A DNA stretch of 64,000 bases, taken from the NCBI RefSeq assembly GCF_964340395.1, contig NC_135554.1:6962975-7026974 (forward strand), written 5' to 3'. Shown one piece after another: positions 45,331 to 57,936 of this stretch (the stretch's first letter is position 1; the number at the start of each line of letters is the position of its first letter). The notes beneath the pieces are model-generated. The model saw only the letters and a list, made by a program, of their open reading frames with translations, did no database searches and was not told where the DNA came from. A program made the position numbers and the translations under genes. The stretch is from Glandiceps talaboti. Its lineage: Eukaryota; Hemichordata; Enteropneusta; Spengelidae.

Positions 45331-47882
45331 AGCAAAACACTGTTGCACTGCCCATAATATTTTAACTGCAAAATTAAAAGATATTATCATATTGCAAGGG
45401 AACATCACTTTTCGGTTTTTATACGTTGGCAAACTGATGGATGGGTATAAATCTCACATACTAGTGACATATCACGAGGTGAAGAAATATGTCTTTTTTC
45501 TCTGAAATCATATCACTCATCAGTCTTTAATGTATTTATCCAACTTGTAGGTTGGGTGTGTATTGTTCACAACAAAATCTTCCCTAACCGTTCATTTTCA
45601 ACATTTTTGGCATTTTTGACATGATGACACTGACAAATTTTAAACTAAGTTGTTCATTCAGTAGTGCAATATGCATGGTACACATTGATAGTTCTACATG
45701 TCTTGGAGAACGTATTAGGGTTCTACGTGGATAAATAACTCACATTAATGATATCTATGTGATCTCGATATTGAAAACGCACGTTTTTATTTTATTTCAT
45801 AGTACTATTAGTAGTAATTATTTACTTTGTGTGTTTGGTGGGGGGGGGGGGGTGGTAAATCTTCGAGCAAAATTTCTCATTGTATTGCACTCAATGTTCA
45901 GCACATACACTGTACTTTAATCTAAATAGTTTAGAAATGAAATAATGGAATGAAATACGGTATCAGGATGGTTTTAAAAAATTATGAATCCATAGGTTTG
46001 AAATTTGATGAATAAGGTCTGTAAAGGACATTTCAGAAATTGCACGATACCTCGAGCTCGATATTGAGAACGCAATATGTTGTTGTCGTCGTCGTTTTGG
46101 GGAATAATTGTCAGTGAACAAAATCTATCACAAGTTACTACTGAACAGCCAAATATTTCCTCGTTGTCCACATTGCGAAGCACGCTTGTGAGCTTAACAA
46201 TAACCTTCGACACACTCTGTTTTAATACTGAGTGTAGTAAGCCAACGGTTACATTGTTGCACTCGTTCTCAGCAGTATAAATAGACACAAAATCTTGGAA
46301 ATGTAACGGTTTTTTTTCTTTACGCGCCAATCTCGTTCGTCAGACGATGAAATATAGCAATGTTGGCGTTGGTGTAATATTTGCTTTCCTTAGCCTTTCA
46401 TCTGGACATCTTAAATACAGCACATATTTTGGCTGGATATGAAATTGTTTCTGTTTTATTACGAGCAAACACCCAGGACAAACATCAGCAGTTTAAATTG
46501 GGTGCAGCCTGGAAAATACCAACTAGGCCTACACAGAGAAAAGGTAAGTCCTCTGTGGTGTATGTTTATGAGCAAACGTTGTAATTTACAACGTGGTCGT
46601 TATTTTTTGTACAACTTTACAACTACAAGCTCAAAATATTGTCCTTGATTCATTATCTGTACACATTTCTTTTTTAGGGTAATGATTTGTTAATTACTGT
46701 ACAGTTACAATCTTGATTTAGCTGTTTGGTGTACAGATAATTACCTCGAGTCAAAACATCTCTTACCATGATAGATCAGGTGCAGACGAAGCTGTGGTCC
46801 GTACTTGATTTTTTTAGTGGGTGGAGAATTGCAAGTTCTCGAATTGGTCAGAGGGAGGGAGAAAAAGAAAATACTATATCAGCGGGAACGTGTACATCAG
46901 CTTGGTGGGGAAGGGGGCAGGCAGTGGGCACATCGGACAGCTTCAACACTTTAGTGAGCACAGGAGTTGAAATTGCAAGTCGTACGATGGGAAAGAATGG
47001 GAGGGAGCGCATTTGCCGATGTGGGGAGACTAGTGGAAAATTTCACGCACGGGACAGTGGGCAGGCAAATCTAGTGAGAGGACACTTTGTGTAAAATCGC
47101 AGTTGGAGGGCAATTGCAACAGCTTTCACTTTCCCTGTAATCTTGAATCAAACACAACAATGTGTAAAAAGGGTTTATGTTTTCAATTTGTTCTAACGAT
47201 TTCAGAAAATTGACTCGTCGGCTCAGCTGGTTGTATAAAAATTGCATCTCATTGTCTCATAACTAATTGTGATCAAGAGTGTGGACGGAGATGTTTAAAC
47301 ATTAATTATGATAATATGGAAAACCCATACGTAGAATATTATGTTGAAAAAATCACTTTTTGGGTTTACTTCACGGTTTTGAAGTAGAACACCTATATTG
47401 TTTGTGGATGAAATTTGACATCCGAAATCAAACTAGAAATTGGAGTAAATTGGCAACAAACACACATATTTGTAAACAGCTAGCTGAACTATTATAATAG
47501 CTATCAATTTTGATTGGCACTGCCATGTAAAATGTGGTCGTCATGGTTACAAGGAAATGTTACCATGGTATTAAACGGGAAACAAATCTGACACTGGGAA
47601 CATGTGAAACACACATGCATGCACATCCCTTCCTCTACACACAACTATGTACATACACATGCTATTATAACACAGAATGTAAAAATTTGAAAGTACTTCT
47701 TTTATTTATAGTTACATGTACATGTATATCACACATTTCGACATGAATTAAATAAATCAATTTTGTATGATACATTTCTTCCATTTCAGCTATCACAATA
47801 ATGATAACAGCAATTCTAGCAATATTATACACACTTTATTTAGCATTTGATATTATTGAATTAGTGCTCAAAGCACTGTATA
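45331..47882. other. Gene-free stretch
   Basis: No supported gene. ORFs of 108-118 codons at 45974-46330 (minus) and 46768-47094 (plus) have no recognisable motif. A run of about 13 G residues lies near 45840. Confidence 0.45.
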
Positions 47883-48575
47883 TATTACCCCTACGAGAGA
47901 CATGATAGGTACAACCATTTATACCCCTAGCAGAGACATGTTATGGTACAACCATTTATACCCCTAGCAGAGACATGTTATGGTATAACCACTTATACCC
48001 CTACCAGAGACATGTTATGGTACAACCACTTATACCCCTAGCAGAGACATGTTATGGTACAACCATTTATACCCCTAGCACAGAGACATATTATGGTATA
48101 ACCACTTATACCCCTAGCAGAGACATGTTATGGTACAACCACTTATACCCCTACCAGAGACATGTTATGGTATAACCACTTATACCCCTAGCAGAGACAT
48201 ATTATGGTATAACCACTTATACCCCTAGCAGAGACATATTATGGTATAACCACTTATACCCCTACCAGAGACATGTTATGGTATAACCACTTATACCCCT
48301 AGCAGAGACATGTTATGGTACAACCACTTATACCCCTAGCAGAGAGACATGTTATGGTATAACCACTTATACCCCTAGCAGAGACATGTTATGGTACAAC
48401 CACTTATACCCCTAGCAGAGACATGTTATGGTACAACCACTTATACCCCTAGCAGAGAGACATGTTATGGTACAACCACTTATACCCCTAGCAGAGAGAC
48501 ATGTTATGGTACAACCATTTATACCCCTAGCATACAGACATGTTAATATGGTACAACCATTTATACCCCTAGCAA
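47883..48575. repeat. Minisatellite, 37-39 bp unit, about 18 copies
   Basis: The unit contains ACCCCTAGCAGAGACATGTT and ATGGTACAACCACTTAT. Variants include TATAACC and an extra GA. The copies are contiguous with no spacers, so this is not a CRISPR-like array. Confidence 0.97.
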
Positions 48576-49500
48576 ATCTTCAATCATTTGCTGACTTTGC
48601 CATGCTGTATTGCAAGACTGTTTATAGAAGTGCTGTGCTGTAGTTGCCTTTTCTTTATGTTCTGCTATATGCAACTTTAGACTGTCTAAGGTTGTTTTCA
48701 TCCTCAGTAATTCTCCCTCATCAATATCACCACACTCTGTCATTCTCTGTACTATTGTGGATTTAGTACAAATTTCTTTGCTGACCTCTTTACATGTATT
48801 ACAGTTTTGTGTGGGTGAATTGAATGACGACTTCTGTACTGAGATAACCAGCCCTCTGCTGCACTGCTACTTACCGTTTCTCTTCAAAGCTGTTGTTGAT
48901 TGGAGTTGAAGACACCAATGAAAGAATGCTTCAGTTTAGTTTCATACTATAGTTCTCTGAAATCCTGGTAATAGACAATAGGGTGAATACTGGTAAAAAG
49001 TAGAACAAAGGACCCTTGTGTTCTTCCTGTTGGATAGGAGTTTGCATCAGCAAATGTTAGGAATTGTTCCTTCAGAACAGTTTTATCGTTGTTTGACATC
49101 TCCCTTCCAGACCATGTCAGGCTGATAACTGTCTGACCTCCACTTTATCCTCTTCAAAAACACTGGTCCAGCAGTTATTCCAGTCTGTAGATGGGTCTGG
49201 AATAAGAACGTACTTCTCAAGTTTCTGAAGGAGTACATCTTTCTTTTTTAATGACACCACTGGATTAAGGAATTCTTGTTGTTTAATATTTCTTTGGCTG
49301 GCCAATCGCTGGCGTGATACACCAAGCACAGTTGCAATACACTCCTGGCAGAATAAATAATTTCCAGCAGAGTCAAATAAATTTCCTCTAATCCATTTAT
49401 TTTCTTCTTAAAACTGATAACCGTACTCTTGTGTAACAGGCTTCCAAAACTTATTCCATTTTTTCTGGCATTCTGCTCTATCTCCCTCTTCAACCACCCA
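48561..49500 (-). pseudogene. Decayed ORF of a repeat-associated protein, family not identified
   Basis: Minus-strand reading frames overlap with frameshifts. One frame reads SAGNYLFCQECIATVLGVS then RQRLASQRNIKQQEFLNPVV, with a Cys pair and regular hydrophobic pattern; further on comes LDSLKLHIAEHKEKA. It looks protein-derived but is broken by stops and shifts. It resembles large uncharacterised transposon-linked proteins in marine invertebrates, but I cannot name the family. Confidence 0.45.
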
Positions 49501-49889
49501 CCAACACTTGTTTGGCTTCGCTAGGGGTCTAGGTGTAGGAGATTCCTGACACATGTATTCATTTCCAATGGAACCGCTCCCCTCCCCCTCCGGCCATTAT
49601 ACATCCCTGTATCAGTATATTAACATCCTGCCAATGTACAATTAATGAATTAATGAATTTATAGTTTGTTTTTCAGTAGATATTATAAACCAAAATTAGA
49701 TTATTGTTCATCAGTCAGGCCAACTTGCAACAAATTATACAAGTTGTATAAAACTTACCTACATTGTCTCCCCATGAAAGAAGTATCCATGGTAACATTA
49801 CTATTTGGTTTCAATGAGGGTGATATTTTTGTACCCAAAATCAATAAATGCATCTAGTATCTATACATACATAAATTTCATGTGATTTT

Positions 49890-50310
49890 TGTTGAAAGTG
49901 TTGAAATTTTGATGGTGTGGGGTCACAATTATTATGACTATGAGCACTTTGCCATTTGGAGGAAGAAACAAACTCCACATATCAATATAGTTCAGTTGAT
50001 TTATCATAGATATGAACTGAAAGAAATATCCCCTGGTGCCTGTGTGTTCCTATGTTGTACAATTTCTTGTGATTTTTGTTCCAAAAATGTTGAACTTGAT
50101 TTTGATGGTGTGGGGGTCACATTTTGTACTGGCATTTTCAAATTAGCATACACAATGATTTTTGTTGTATAATTATGAAGGGGCATTGGTAAATTATGCA
50201 TATGTGCAAAGATAAACAAGCTCATTTTAATTTTTGTCAAACTTCAACAAAATTTTATAAGATATTTCTGTTGAAGATGTCAAAATTTAGATGGGGTGTG
50301 GGGTGACAAT
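49890..50310. repeat. Three-copy degenerate repeat, about 190 bp
   Basis: GTTGAAA-type sequence followed by TTTGATGGTGTGGGGTCACA recurs near 49900, 50090 and 50280 with decreasing similarity. Confidence 0.55.
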
Positions 50311-51649
50311 TTCAATTCTAGAATTTAAACCGATGTGGTGACCCCATATTTTTTTTATATCGATAAATAGCTGAAATAATAATAATAATAAAATGTACAC
50401 ATACAGTGTATAACAAAAATCTATCTCAGACTTTTATTCAGATAAAATAACAATATTTTATTTTGAAATAATAAAAGAGAAATTACAAAAAATATATCTG
50501 GACCTACTATACATTGCACTTAAATACGTACAAGTTAATTTGGTGTTCCAGGGATAATCTTTAACTGTCAAAAATCATGTTGTAGTTAATTGTTGTAAAT
50601 CTACTTATTTTGACCAAAAATATATATGTACATACAAGGAACGGTCAATATCTTGAGAACAAAGGTGGTGACATAGTAATTTCTCTGCATTTTTATTGAC
50701 ATATTCAGATATCAATGCTTAGGTATGCAAAGTATAATAAAAATCTATTGACCTTCTTGAATTTGACACCTCCTTCATCATGGTTGTGGTGAAAGAATTA
50801 CTACTTTACAAAACAAATTAGACAGTTAGAAAGGGGAGGGAAGCATGGAATAAAATGGGAGTACTGAAGGGGGCACATATTTTTCTAACACAACTGAACA
50901 AAGGTTCAGTATGACTGAGGTTCAGTGTGCTCTAGCTTAGTCATCAAAGAATCATCTCTGTGTGCATGTATTTGTGTGTGTGTGTGTGTGTGTATGTGTG
51001 TGTAAACGACTTAAGCTCACAAACCTGATGACAGATTTACTCGATATTTGGTGGGGATAAATATGATGTCTAGTTTGGGCGTTCAAATGAACATGATCGT
51101 ACCACAGGAGAATTATTCAAGACAATGTTATGCAATAAGTGATTTGCAAATGAGGTTGAAAAATTTGCACTTTTTGGCAAAAAATCTCCAACTCAAATAC
51201 TAATGGGCTGATTGAGCTGTAATTTAGTGGGGATGTTTCTTGGGGTGGTAATTCATACAAGTCATACATCTTCATGTAGTTCAAGATAATGCTCTAGAAG
51301 TGCAAGGTACATGTACTAGTACTAAAAACTTGTTCATGATAAATGTTCTCGGTCCAGTATTAAAAATTACAATTAGCAGACGTTTCACGATTAACCCTTC
51401 AAAGAACTGAATCTTCACACTTTACTGAAAGTGTAGGAAAGATATTATGATTTAGAATGAGCTAAAGAAGAAAAGATCAACATAGCAGTTAGTGTGTGAT
51501 ATCATATACATGTAGTTAGAGTCAATTCCAAAATGGTACAGAACCATACTGTAGATGATAGGGACTGAATGGAATTGTTTATTAATACCCTTTGGTTCCA
51601 ATATTCCAAGGTGGAATATGATATGTTCTTTTTGTGATGTACTAATACT

Positions 51650-53214
51650 TGTTTTTCAAAATGCTCCAGCAGCATAGACTTCCCCTTCCCTTTCTCTATC
51701 TCTTTCTTCTACAGTTTTGTCTCCACTCAGTTCTAACTTGGCGTTGTGCAAGAAGTCGTTCACTTTGTGCTATCCTCATATTATCCCTTTTATCAAAAGC
51801 AGAGCGACTGTATTGTCCATGTTGGACACACTTTCTGTAGAATTTTCAGGTTACATACACAGCCATCGTTAAAACTGGCTACTGCATGAGCTATGCCAAA
51901 CTGTAGCTGACTCGCACCAGACATGCCTTCTTTAGGACAACATTGCCAAATCATTGAATTAAGGCACTCACAACAGTTCTGAGTGAACCCATCAAGGCAC
52001 TTTTCAAGAAACCTTTCATCACCAAGTCTCTCGTATATTGTACTATCTCTTCTACATCAGCTTACGGGAGACAAAGTCTTGGTTGGTAAGTCTGTTGACC
52101 AGTTACCTGGTCAGACTGCCACTTACACCATGACTCTTCTCCCGGAGGGCAATATTGATGTTGTGGCTGAGCTACTGTTGATGCACTAATGGTGGAGGCC
52201 AGTTTTCACTTCCCTTTGCATAGACTCAAGGTTACCTTTGTTTCGCCGGATGGCCAAACCATAATACATGTACACTTGAAGTTCGTCAATAGCTTTATCA
52301 GTCAGCCTTCCCCTACCTACGATGGTCTTACCATCTCTCAGCCTTCATCACCCTACTTCTTTTTTTTTCTTTTCCGCAAGGCAGTTCCCATACGGTTTTG
52401 TACATGTCCAACACACTTTAGCTTCTCGATGTCTATATCATTACGGCCTGGCAGTGCGAACTTCAAGGTACGACTTTGAGTCGCCGTCACCCACATATCT
52501 TGTATATTGGAGATTTCTATTTGCAACTGACCGTCCAAATATTCTTTTAGCCCCTTCCGGCTCCATTGATGGTGCTGACCCTTCATAATTTACAGCACAG
52601 TCATGTGTTGTCATGCCTGGTAGTGCTCATCGTTTGCATCTACACCAGATCAACGGTCACATCCATAACATTTCTTGTTCAGTAATTCATAATCAATACA
52701 TTTACCGGAAGTCATGGAAATGCACGTAACAGCACCCTGCAAAGACGAATGGCCTCTCTTGGGCCATGTGCCATCTATCATTGCTGTTGTCGGTATTACT
52801 TCGTTGACTGGTGCATTTACATCGATGTGAATTTCCTCAGCACCCCTTCTCATACTCTCCTCTACAACCTCTATACTGCTGCATCTTTAATTTTGTTGAC
52901 TGTGTCTTGGTATGCATCACTACACACAATGGAGGAGGCATATTCAGTGTACCACACAATACTTCTAGGGAAACACGTCCTTTACCTATTGCTGACATGT
53001 CTAGAACCAATCGCCGATTTACTTCATATGCCCGACTGTCAGCACATGTAGAAGACGAATAAAAATCAACAGTGACTGGACAGTTACGACATTTCAAACG
53101 AAAGAGAGTGGCAGAACCCATTTTCTTGTCAAGGTTTTCAGTCAGGAACAGATCTTCATTACCACAGGCTTTACAGGATGTGTGTTGTGATATCAGCACT
53201 TGAAGTATGGCCAT
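51650..53214 (-). pseudogene. Mutator-like (MULE-type) transposase pseudogene
   Basis: On the minus strand, translated blocks in family order are split over several frames. They are a zinc-ribbon-like start with SCKACG and CRNCP (53214-52905), then YEVNRRLVLDMSAIGKG and MNMPPPL. Next come MIDGTWPKRGHSSLQG (about 52785), then VGHVQNRMGTALRKRKKK (about 52370), then GRLTDKAIDELQVYM and YYGLAIRRNKGNLESMQ (about 52280), and finally a SWCKW and NSMIWQCCP region near 51930. This is the DGTWQKRG-type transposase found in many invertebrate genomes. Frameshifts and in-frame stops show it is dead. Confidence 0.85.
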
Positions 53215-55180
53215 ATCTATTAGTCTGAAAAAATGAGAAAATAAATAATATTGTTGTAAGTATCAGTCATAGCAGGGTATGATATTGTACTCCACCCAAC
53301 CAGTGAATTTAACAAACCTGTTCTTTTTTCAGAAACAAGAATAATGGAAATGAAAAAATCTGTCTTTCAGGGCTAGGGTATTTTGTCACTATGGTTTAGG
53401 ATATTATACAGCAGTATTTGTCATCCAAACATGAATAACTATTAGTAGCATCGGGATGGAAGGGCATGATGCAGAGGGGGTTGCAAAAGAAACTCGCCAA
53501 ATCAAGTGATAACATACACAAAACCTACATTGTAAATATAACACTCGAAGAATACATATGTACATCGAATATCAAAGCAGTCCAAAAATACATTTCTCTG
53601 AATGTTGCAGGGCTCTGAATCATGTACAACACATACATGTTTTGCACATTTTTAATGATAACGGCCAAATGAAAAAGGTGTAAAAAAAGGTGCAAGATTT
53701 GTTTTCAATTGGTAATATATTTGTGTAAACATTACTCGTACCAAAAACCACAGTCACTTCAAAAATTCAATTGTATGTCACGTGATGTTTACGCTACCAG
53801 TACCACTGTACTCGTTATCCATCTCAAGTTCAATGTATGTAACTTATAACTTACAATATACATGCAACAACGAAAAATAAACCTGTAAACTAACCTAAAA
53901 CTTTCCAGAGGAACATTCCGTTGGTCATCATTCACAGCATCGACAATATTAGGGTTTTCATTTTTTTGGTAGTGTTACCCCTGTCCGCAACTTCTTGAAA
54001 CTTGCACCAGTGCTGGCAGTGGTGGTAGTGACCACAGGCACTCGAATCAATGTGTCTGATTTGGTTTCATGAAGAGTAGCTTTGAGAAGTTCTAACAATT
54101 GAAAACAAAGCATCATATAATTCATCGTCATTGGCTACAAAGCAATGTCTTGGATTTTGTATTGTGTCTGTTGTTCAAAAATTAGACTAACTTTTGTTAC
54201 ATTTGGACATTGAATTGTTTTAAGCTTAAGTGCCATCACCTTATAATAAAAACAAAACAGAAACATTTGAGACTGAGTTTTGTAACCTGAAACTTGGTAA
54301 ACAATACATGTGTTGTTTGTAATTGTCATGCTTTTCTTGAATAAAAAAATGCAAGATCACGCGACTCAAAGTACCCCAAACAAATTGCTGGTAATTTCAA
54401 TAAATTGGGTGAGTTTTAATATTAAAAGGAATAGAATTGAAGCTTTCTGAAAATTCAATAATCTCAGTTATGGTACATGGTTAAAACCAAAGGACATGAT
54501 CATGGCATGAGATTTGTTCTGCTTTAATCCCATAAGTACATAGACTGTGAAAAGTTCTTCAACTGATACTAATCTTCCACAATGATACATTTTTGACTTA
54601 TTAGATAAAGTCTTATGACCAGCAGTTTGAAAAGATAAAGACTTGTTGTTCACCTGAGCTTAAAGTTAAACCAATCCCAGTGAATGTGTAGAAATGCAAT
54701 GGTTTACAGCTTTTTAATGTCACATTAAATTGAAAATAGTTGATAAGGATTAGCACTCGATCATCCATTTCCAAGCACTTTGTTAGATTAGACAATGGCA
54801 GTTATTAATAAATGACTATTATTCATTTCATTATTTAGTTATCTTCCAACAAAACATTGCAAAAGAATATAGTTGCAAGGACACTAGTACTAAAGCAAGA
54901 AATCAACACTATTCCTGAACATAACACAGTCATATATATTACTCTACCACGAGAAGATGATCATAAATTCCTCCTAACTGGCGAGGTAATGAAAGTCTCA
55001 CATCTACATCGGATTTTAATCAGATTGGGAACAATGTTGACATTTACATGGTTTTGTTTTACACATGCTACTTATTTAAGATATAAAAGCACTTATGGAC
55101 CTAGTTAAATCATTGTATGTCGACAAGCTTATGATTTTTTTCCAGTGTTCTTTCTGTTCTGTTGATTTAACCTCCCTGTG
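53215..55180. other. Stretch without an intact gene
   Basis: Possible upstream remnant of the Mutator-like element near 53960-54090 (minus), reading LLKATLHETKSDTLIRVPVV. Otherwise I see only short unconserved ORFs. A single family-D arm (GGATTTTAATCAGATTG) lies at 55006-55027. Confidence 0.4.
55006..55027. repeat. Solo arm of fold-back family D
   Basis: Twenty-one of 22 positions match the right arm of the element at 8614-8803. The partner arm is absent nearby. Confidence 0.6.
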
Positions 55181-55184
55181 CCAT

Positions 55185-55690
55185 CTTTCCATGAAAACCA
55201 AGACTTTTAGTAAAGTTCTTATGTTTGGGAGCAAGCCTTGAATTGAACTGTTCATGATGTTAAAAAACGTTGCCGCGCGAGTGCTTGATGTATTGCCTGG
55301 TTAGGAATGTTAATGTACAATGCATTCTGCAAATGTTTGTGAAAATGTTTGAACTGCTAACTTCACAGACATTTTGTTACTCTCATCTAAGTAAACATGC
55401 TTCCTGGAGAGTTTTGTTAAACCAGCTACATCTTTAAAGTGTGAAGGATGGATTTTGGAAGTTCCGTAAGTTAAATCTGGTGTCTCAGACAACACAAAGT
55501 TCCTTAGCCTTTTGAGTAAGTGGGTTGGTTCTGAAAGCCAGTATATATGCAAGTCATTGTTAAATGGGTTGGGTGAGATCCAGGGTGTTTTCTTTGGCCT
55601 GTCGAAAAAAGCTGAACTATGGGAGGCTCCATCACACACCTTACACAACTTGTAGTTTTCCCATAAACTACATTGCTGAGAATTTCAATG
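55185..55690 (-). pseudogene. P-element / THAP9-like transposase fragment
   Basis: The minus-strand frame 55648-55310 reads LCKVCDGASHSSAFF, then LHIYWLSEPTHLLKRLRNFV, then LTKLSRKHVYLDESNKMSVK and LAVQTFSQTFAECI. This order matches the catalytic core of P-type transposases (IYF.SD.PHLLKT.RN; KLT..H..L...SKM.V.LA.Q..S). A continuation near 55290-55185 (FFNIMNSS) is in another frame. Only a fragment survives and I see no terminal repeats. Confidence 0.75.
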
Positions 55691-56093
55691 GTACCCCATA
55701 CAAGTTTTGTAAGCTTTACACGGTTCATATTTCCTACAGGATAGGATAGGACTGTTGATTTGGTACCTCAGTATCTGAACCATCATAACTTTTACTCCCT
55801 TCGTTTTGTGATTTGGACGACTCTGTCATGTCTGCTGTGTATTACTCTTCAGGAATAATTGTATCTTCAAAGCCAATCAGTTCATTTGTTCTTTTACATA
55901 GTTTTATCCCCTTACTTATGATGATTTCATCCCACGGAATTCCACCAATACCTTTGCAATTTCTTCTTTTGAGTTCACTTACAAATTTTTGAACATTTAA
56001 ATATTAGCACGGGTGCAGAGAACTCTGAAAACATTTGTGCCAATAACCCCGAGTACACCACAGTTGCACTCACCATAAGGTTCTATCCCTTTA

Positions 56094-56096
<3 letters not shown>

Positions 56097-56176
<80 letters not shown>
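56097..56176. repeat. (TA)n tract after Penelope-like copy 1
   Basis: About 40 TA units. A similar tract at 57826-57907 follows copy 2, so both copies end in TA repeats. Confidence 0.95.
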
Positions 56177-56262
56177 CTCGGTGAGTATCAATCTGCTAAG
56201 ACAGTGCTCTATACCGCAGTGGCAGAGCGTAATAGTTTTGGTAGTACTGGAACTCTTTCTTG

Positions 56263-56305
56263 GTTGTAACTCGGAGTTTCACGCATAGTGCGATCATCAG
56301 ACAAC
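56263..56305 (-). ncRNA. Hammerhead ribozyme motif of Penelope-like copy 1
   Basis: On the minus strand: GTTGT, CTGATGA, a stem-loop CGCA-CTA-TGCG, GAAA, a very short helix III (ACTC-C-GAGT), T, then ACAAC. GTTGT pairs with ACAAC to form stem I, and the invariant core CUGANGA...GAAA...UH is complete. Cleavage would fall just before ACAAC. The position 10.1/11.1 pair is U-U instead of G-C. Minimal type-I hammerheads with tiny helix III are known from Penelope-like retroelements and often act as dimers. Confidence 0.75.
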
Positions 56306-56506
56306 TCTGAGGCCTACTCTCTGGGTGTGCTGTATATATAGAGTGTAGACAATAGAAATACCATCACTATTGTCTGTGTCGGTGGGTAGGTGTTGTATGT
56401 GTGGAGGTGTTGGTTGTTATTGTGTGAGTTATTGGGTGCGGGCAAGTAAGTTTGGCTGGTTGTTACATGTTTGGGCTTTGATGTTCCGTTAGTTAACGGG
56501 TTTAGT

Positions 56507-57821
56507 TTAGGTGATAGATGCTCTATTGAAGTTGGACAAATAAAACTTATTCTCGTGTCGGCATTTGGATATCAACTCAGTTCTTTTGTTTAGTGTGGAG
56601 CTTTTGTCTGCTTTAATAATAGTTAGTTTTTCGGTTAAACACAGGTTGCATCGTTTTGTTTTATTGGTGTATGCTTGGGCTGTCTTGCTGATGGACCAGG
56701 ATACGGAAAAAGGCTCATTGTTTCTTTTCAGTTTCCAAATGTGTTTTGATAGTTCTGTGCTGTTTTCGTGTTTTTCATGTTTGAATGACTGTTTGTCGTT
56801 GGCGTATCTCTGTTTGAAGTTGTTCTCTGTTAGACCGATATATACTTTTGTTTGTTTTCCATGGACGGTGGCTTGGTATACGATGTTTTCCGTTTGGCAT
56901 TCGCCGTTCAAAGGGCAGGTGTCTTTCTGTCTGCAATTACAAGGTTTTTGAGTGGGTTTAGTTTTGCTGTTGGAGATGGTGGCGTTTGGCGTTATGGAAG
57001 CCATGTTTGGCATGCAGCTATAACTGACTTTGACATTGTTTCTGTTGAATATTTTGTGTAACTTAGAGTCTGCTGGGAAATGTTTTGCGATTAGGTTGAG
57101 GAATCGTTTGCCTACATTGGTGGCTACGTTTTTGCTGTATGGTGGGTTAAACCAGATGGTGTTTCTATTTCTGTTATTCTTGTTTTTCTTCGTCGGGGTG
57201 CTGGTGTACGTGATGTTCTCTTTGTGGCCGCTGGTTTTTAGTGCATTTTGGTACAATGGGGCTGCCTGGTTGAAGATGTGTTCGTCGGATGATATGTCGG
57301 AAATTCTACGGCCGATGGCTGACGATATGTTCTTGATGATGCTGGGTGGGTGGTTAGACTGCGTGTGTATGTACATGGGGTTGTCGTTGGGTTTTCTGTA
57401 AGGGTAATATTTACCGTTGTTGAGGTTGAGCGTTATGTCTAGAAAGTTGACGGTTTTCAGATTGGTGAGTATGGTTATTTTTAACTCCATGGCTTTGAAG
57501 GTTTTAGTTATGTCTTTTCTGATACTTTCTGATTTACTTCCGGTGATGTTCTTGAAGGCGGCGAGTCCGTTGTCCCTATAGAGACCTATGTTTTCTTTAC
57601 CATATTTTTTGGCTAATTTGTGTAGCATGAATATTCCGACCAGTTCGCATATTTCGGCCCCGTCGTTGCTTCCCATTGTGACGTCAAATGATCCATTACT
57701 ATTCTTTTTTACCCATGGTTTGGTTTTATCAGAGAGGAGAGATTTCCGCGCGTGCATGATAATTTGTTTGTCTTCATCTGATATGGTGGTGTATTGGCCG
57801 GCAAATTTGAGGGATTCTAAT

Positions 57822-57825
<4 letters not shown>
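56507..57825 (-). pseudogene. Penelope-like retroelement copy 1 (RT C-terminal part plus GIY-YIG endonuclease)
   Basis: A single open frame of about 440 codons (the listed start lies in the TA tract and is not real). Early residues show the palm and thumb of the reverse transcriptase: EICELVGIFMLHKLAKKYG, GLYRDNGLAAFKN, VNFLDITLNLNNGKYYPYRK, SNHPPSIIKNI. A Cys cluster follows (CNCRQKDTCPLNGEC), then a GIY-YIG endonuclease (VYQATV...KVYIGLTENNFKQRY, ELSKHIWKLK). The front of the RT is missing, cut at the TA tract. The catalytic YxDD is YRDN here (Asn codon at 57571-57569), so the copy is probably inactive despite its clean frame. Confidence 0.9.

Positions 57826-57907
<82 letters not shown>
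57826..57907. repeat. (TA)n tract between the two Penelope-like copies
   Basis: About 41 TA units at the 5' truncation of copy 1 and directly after the tail of copy 2. Confidence 0.95.
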
Positions 57908-57914
<7 letters not shown>

Positions 57915-57936
57915 AAATACACAAGTTATGGTACGG

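Noticed and set aside
45974-46330. 118-codon minus-strand ORF
   Set aside because: Composition and lack of motifs fit chance; no neighbouring exon.
46768-47094. 108-codon plus-strand ORF
   Set aside because: No recognisable motif, no repeat of the pattern and no good splice context. Kept only as background.
47883-48575. CRISPR-like array
   Set aside because: Units are contiguous and include no unique spacers; the genome is eukaryotic.
55997-56191. Ile/Tyr repeat ORF
   Set aside because: Translation of the (TA)n tract.
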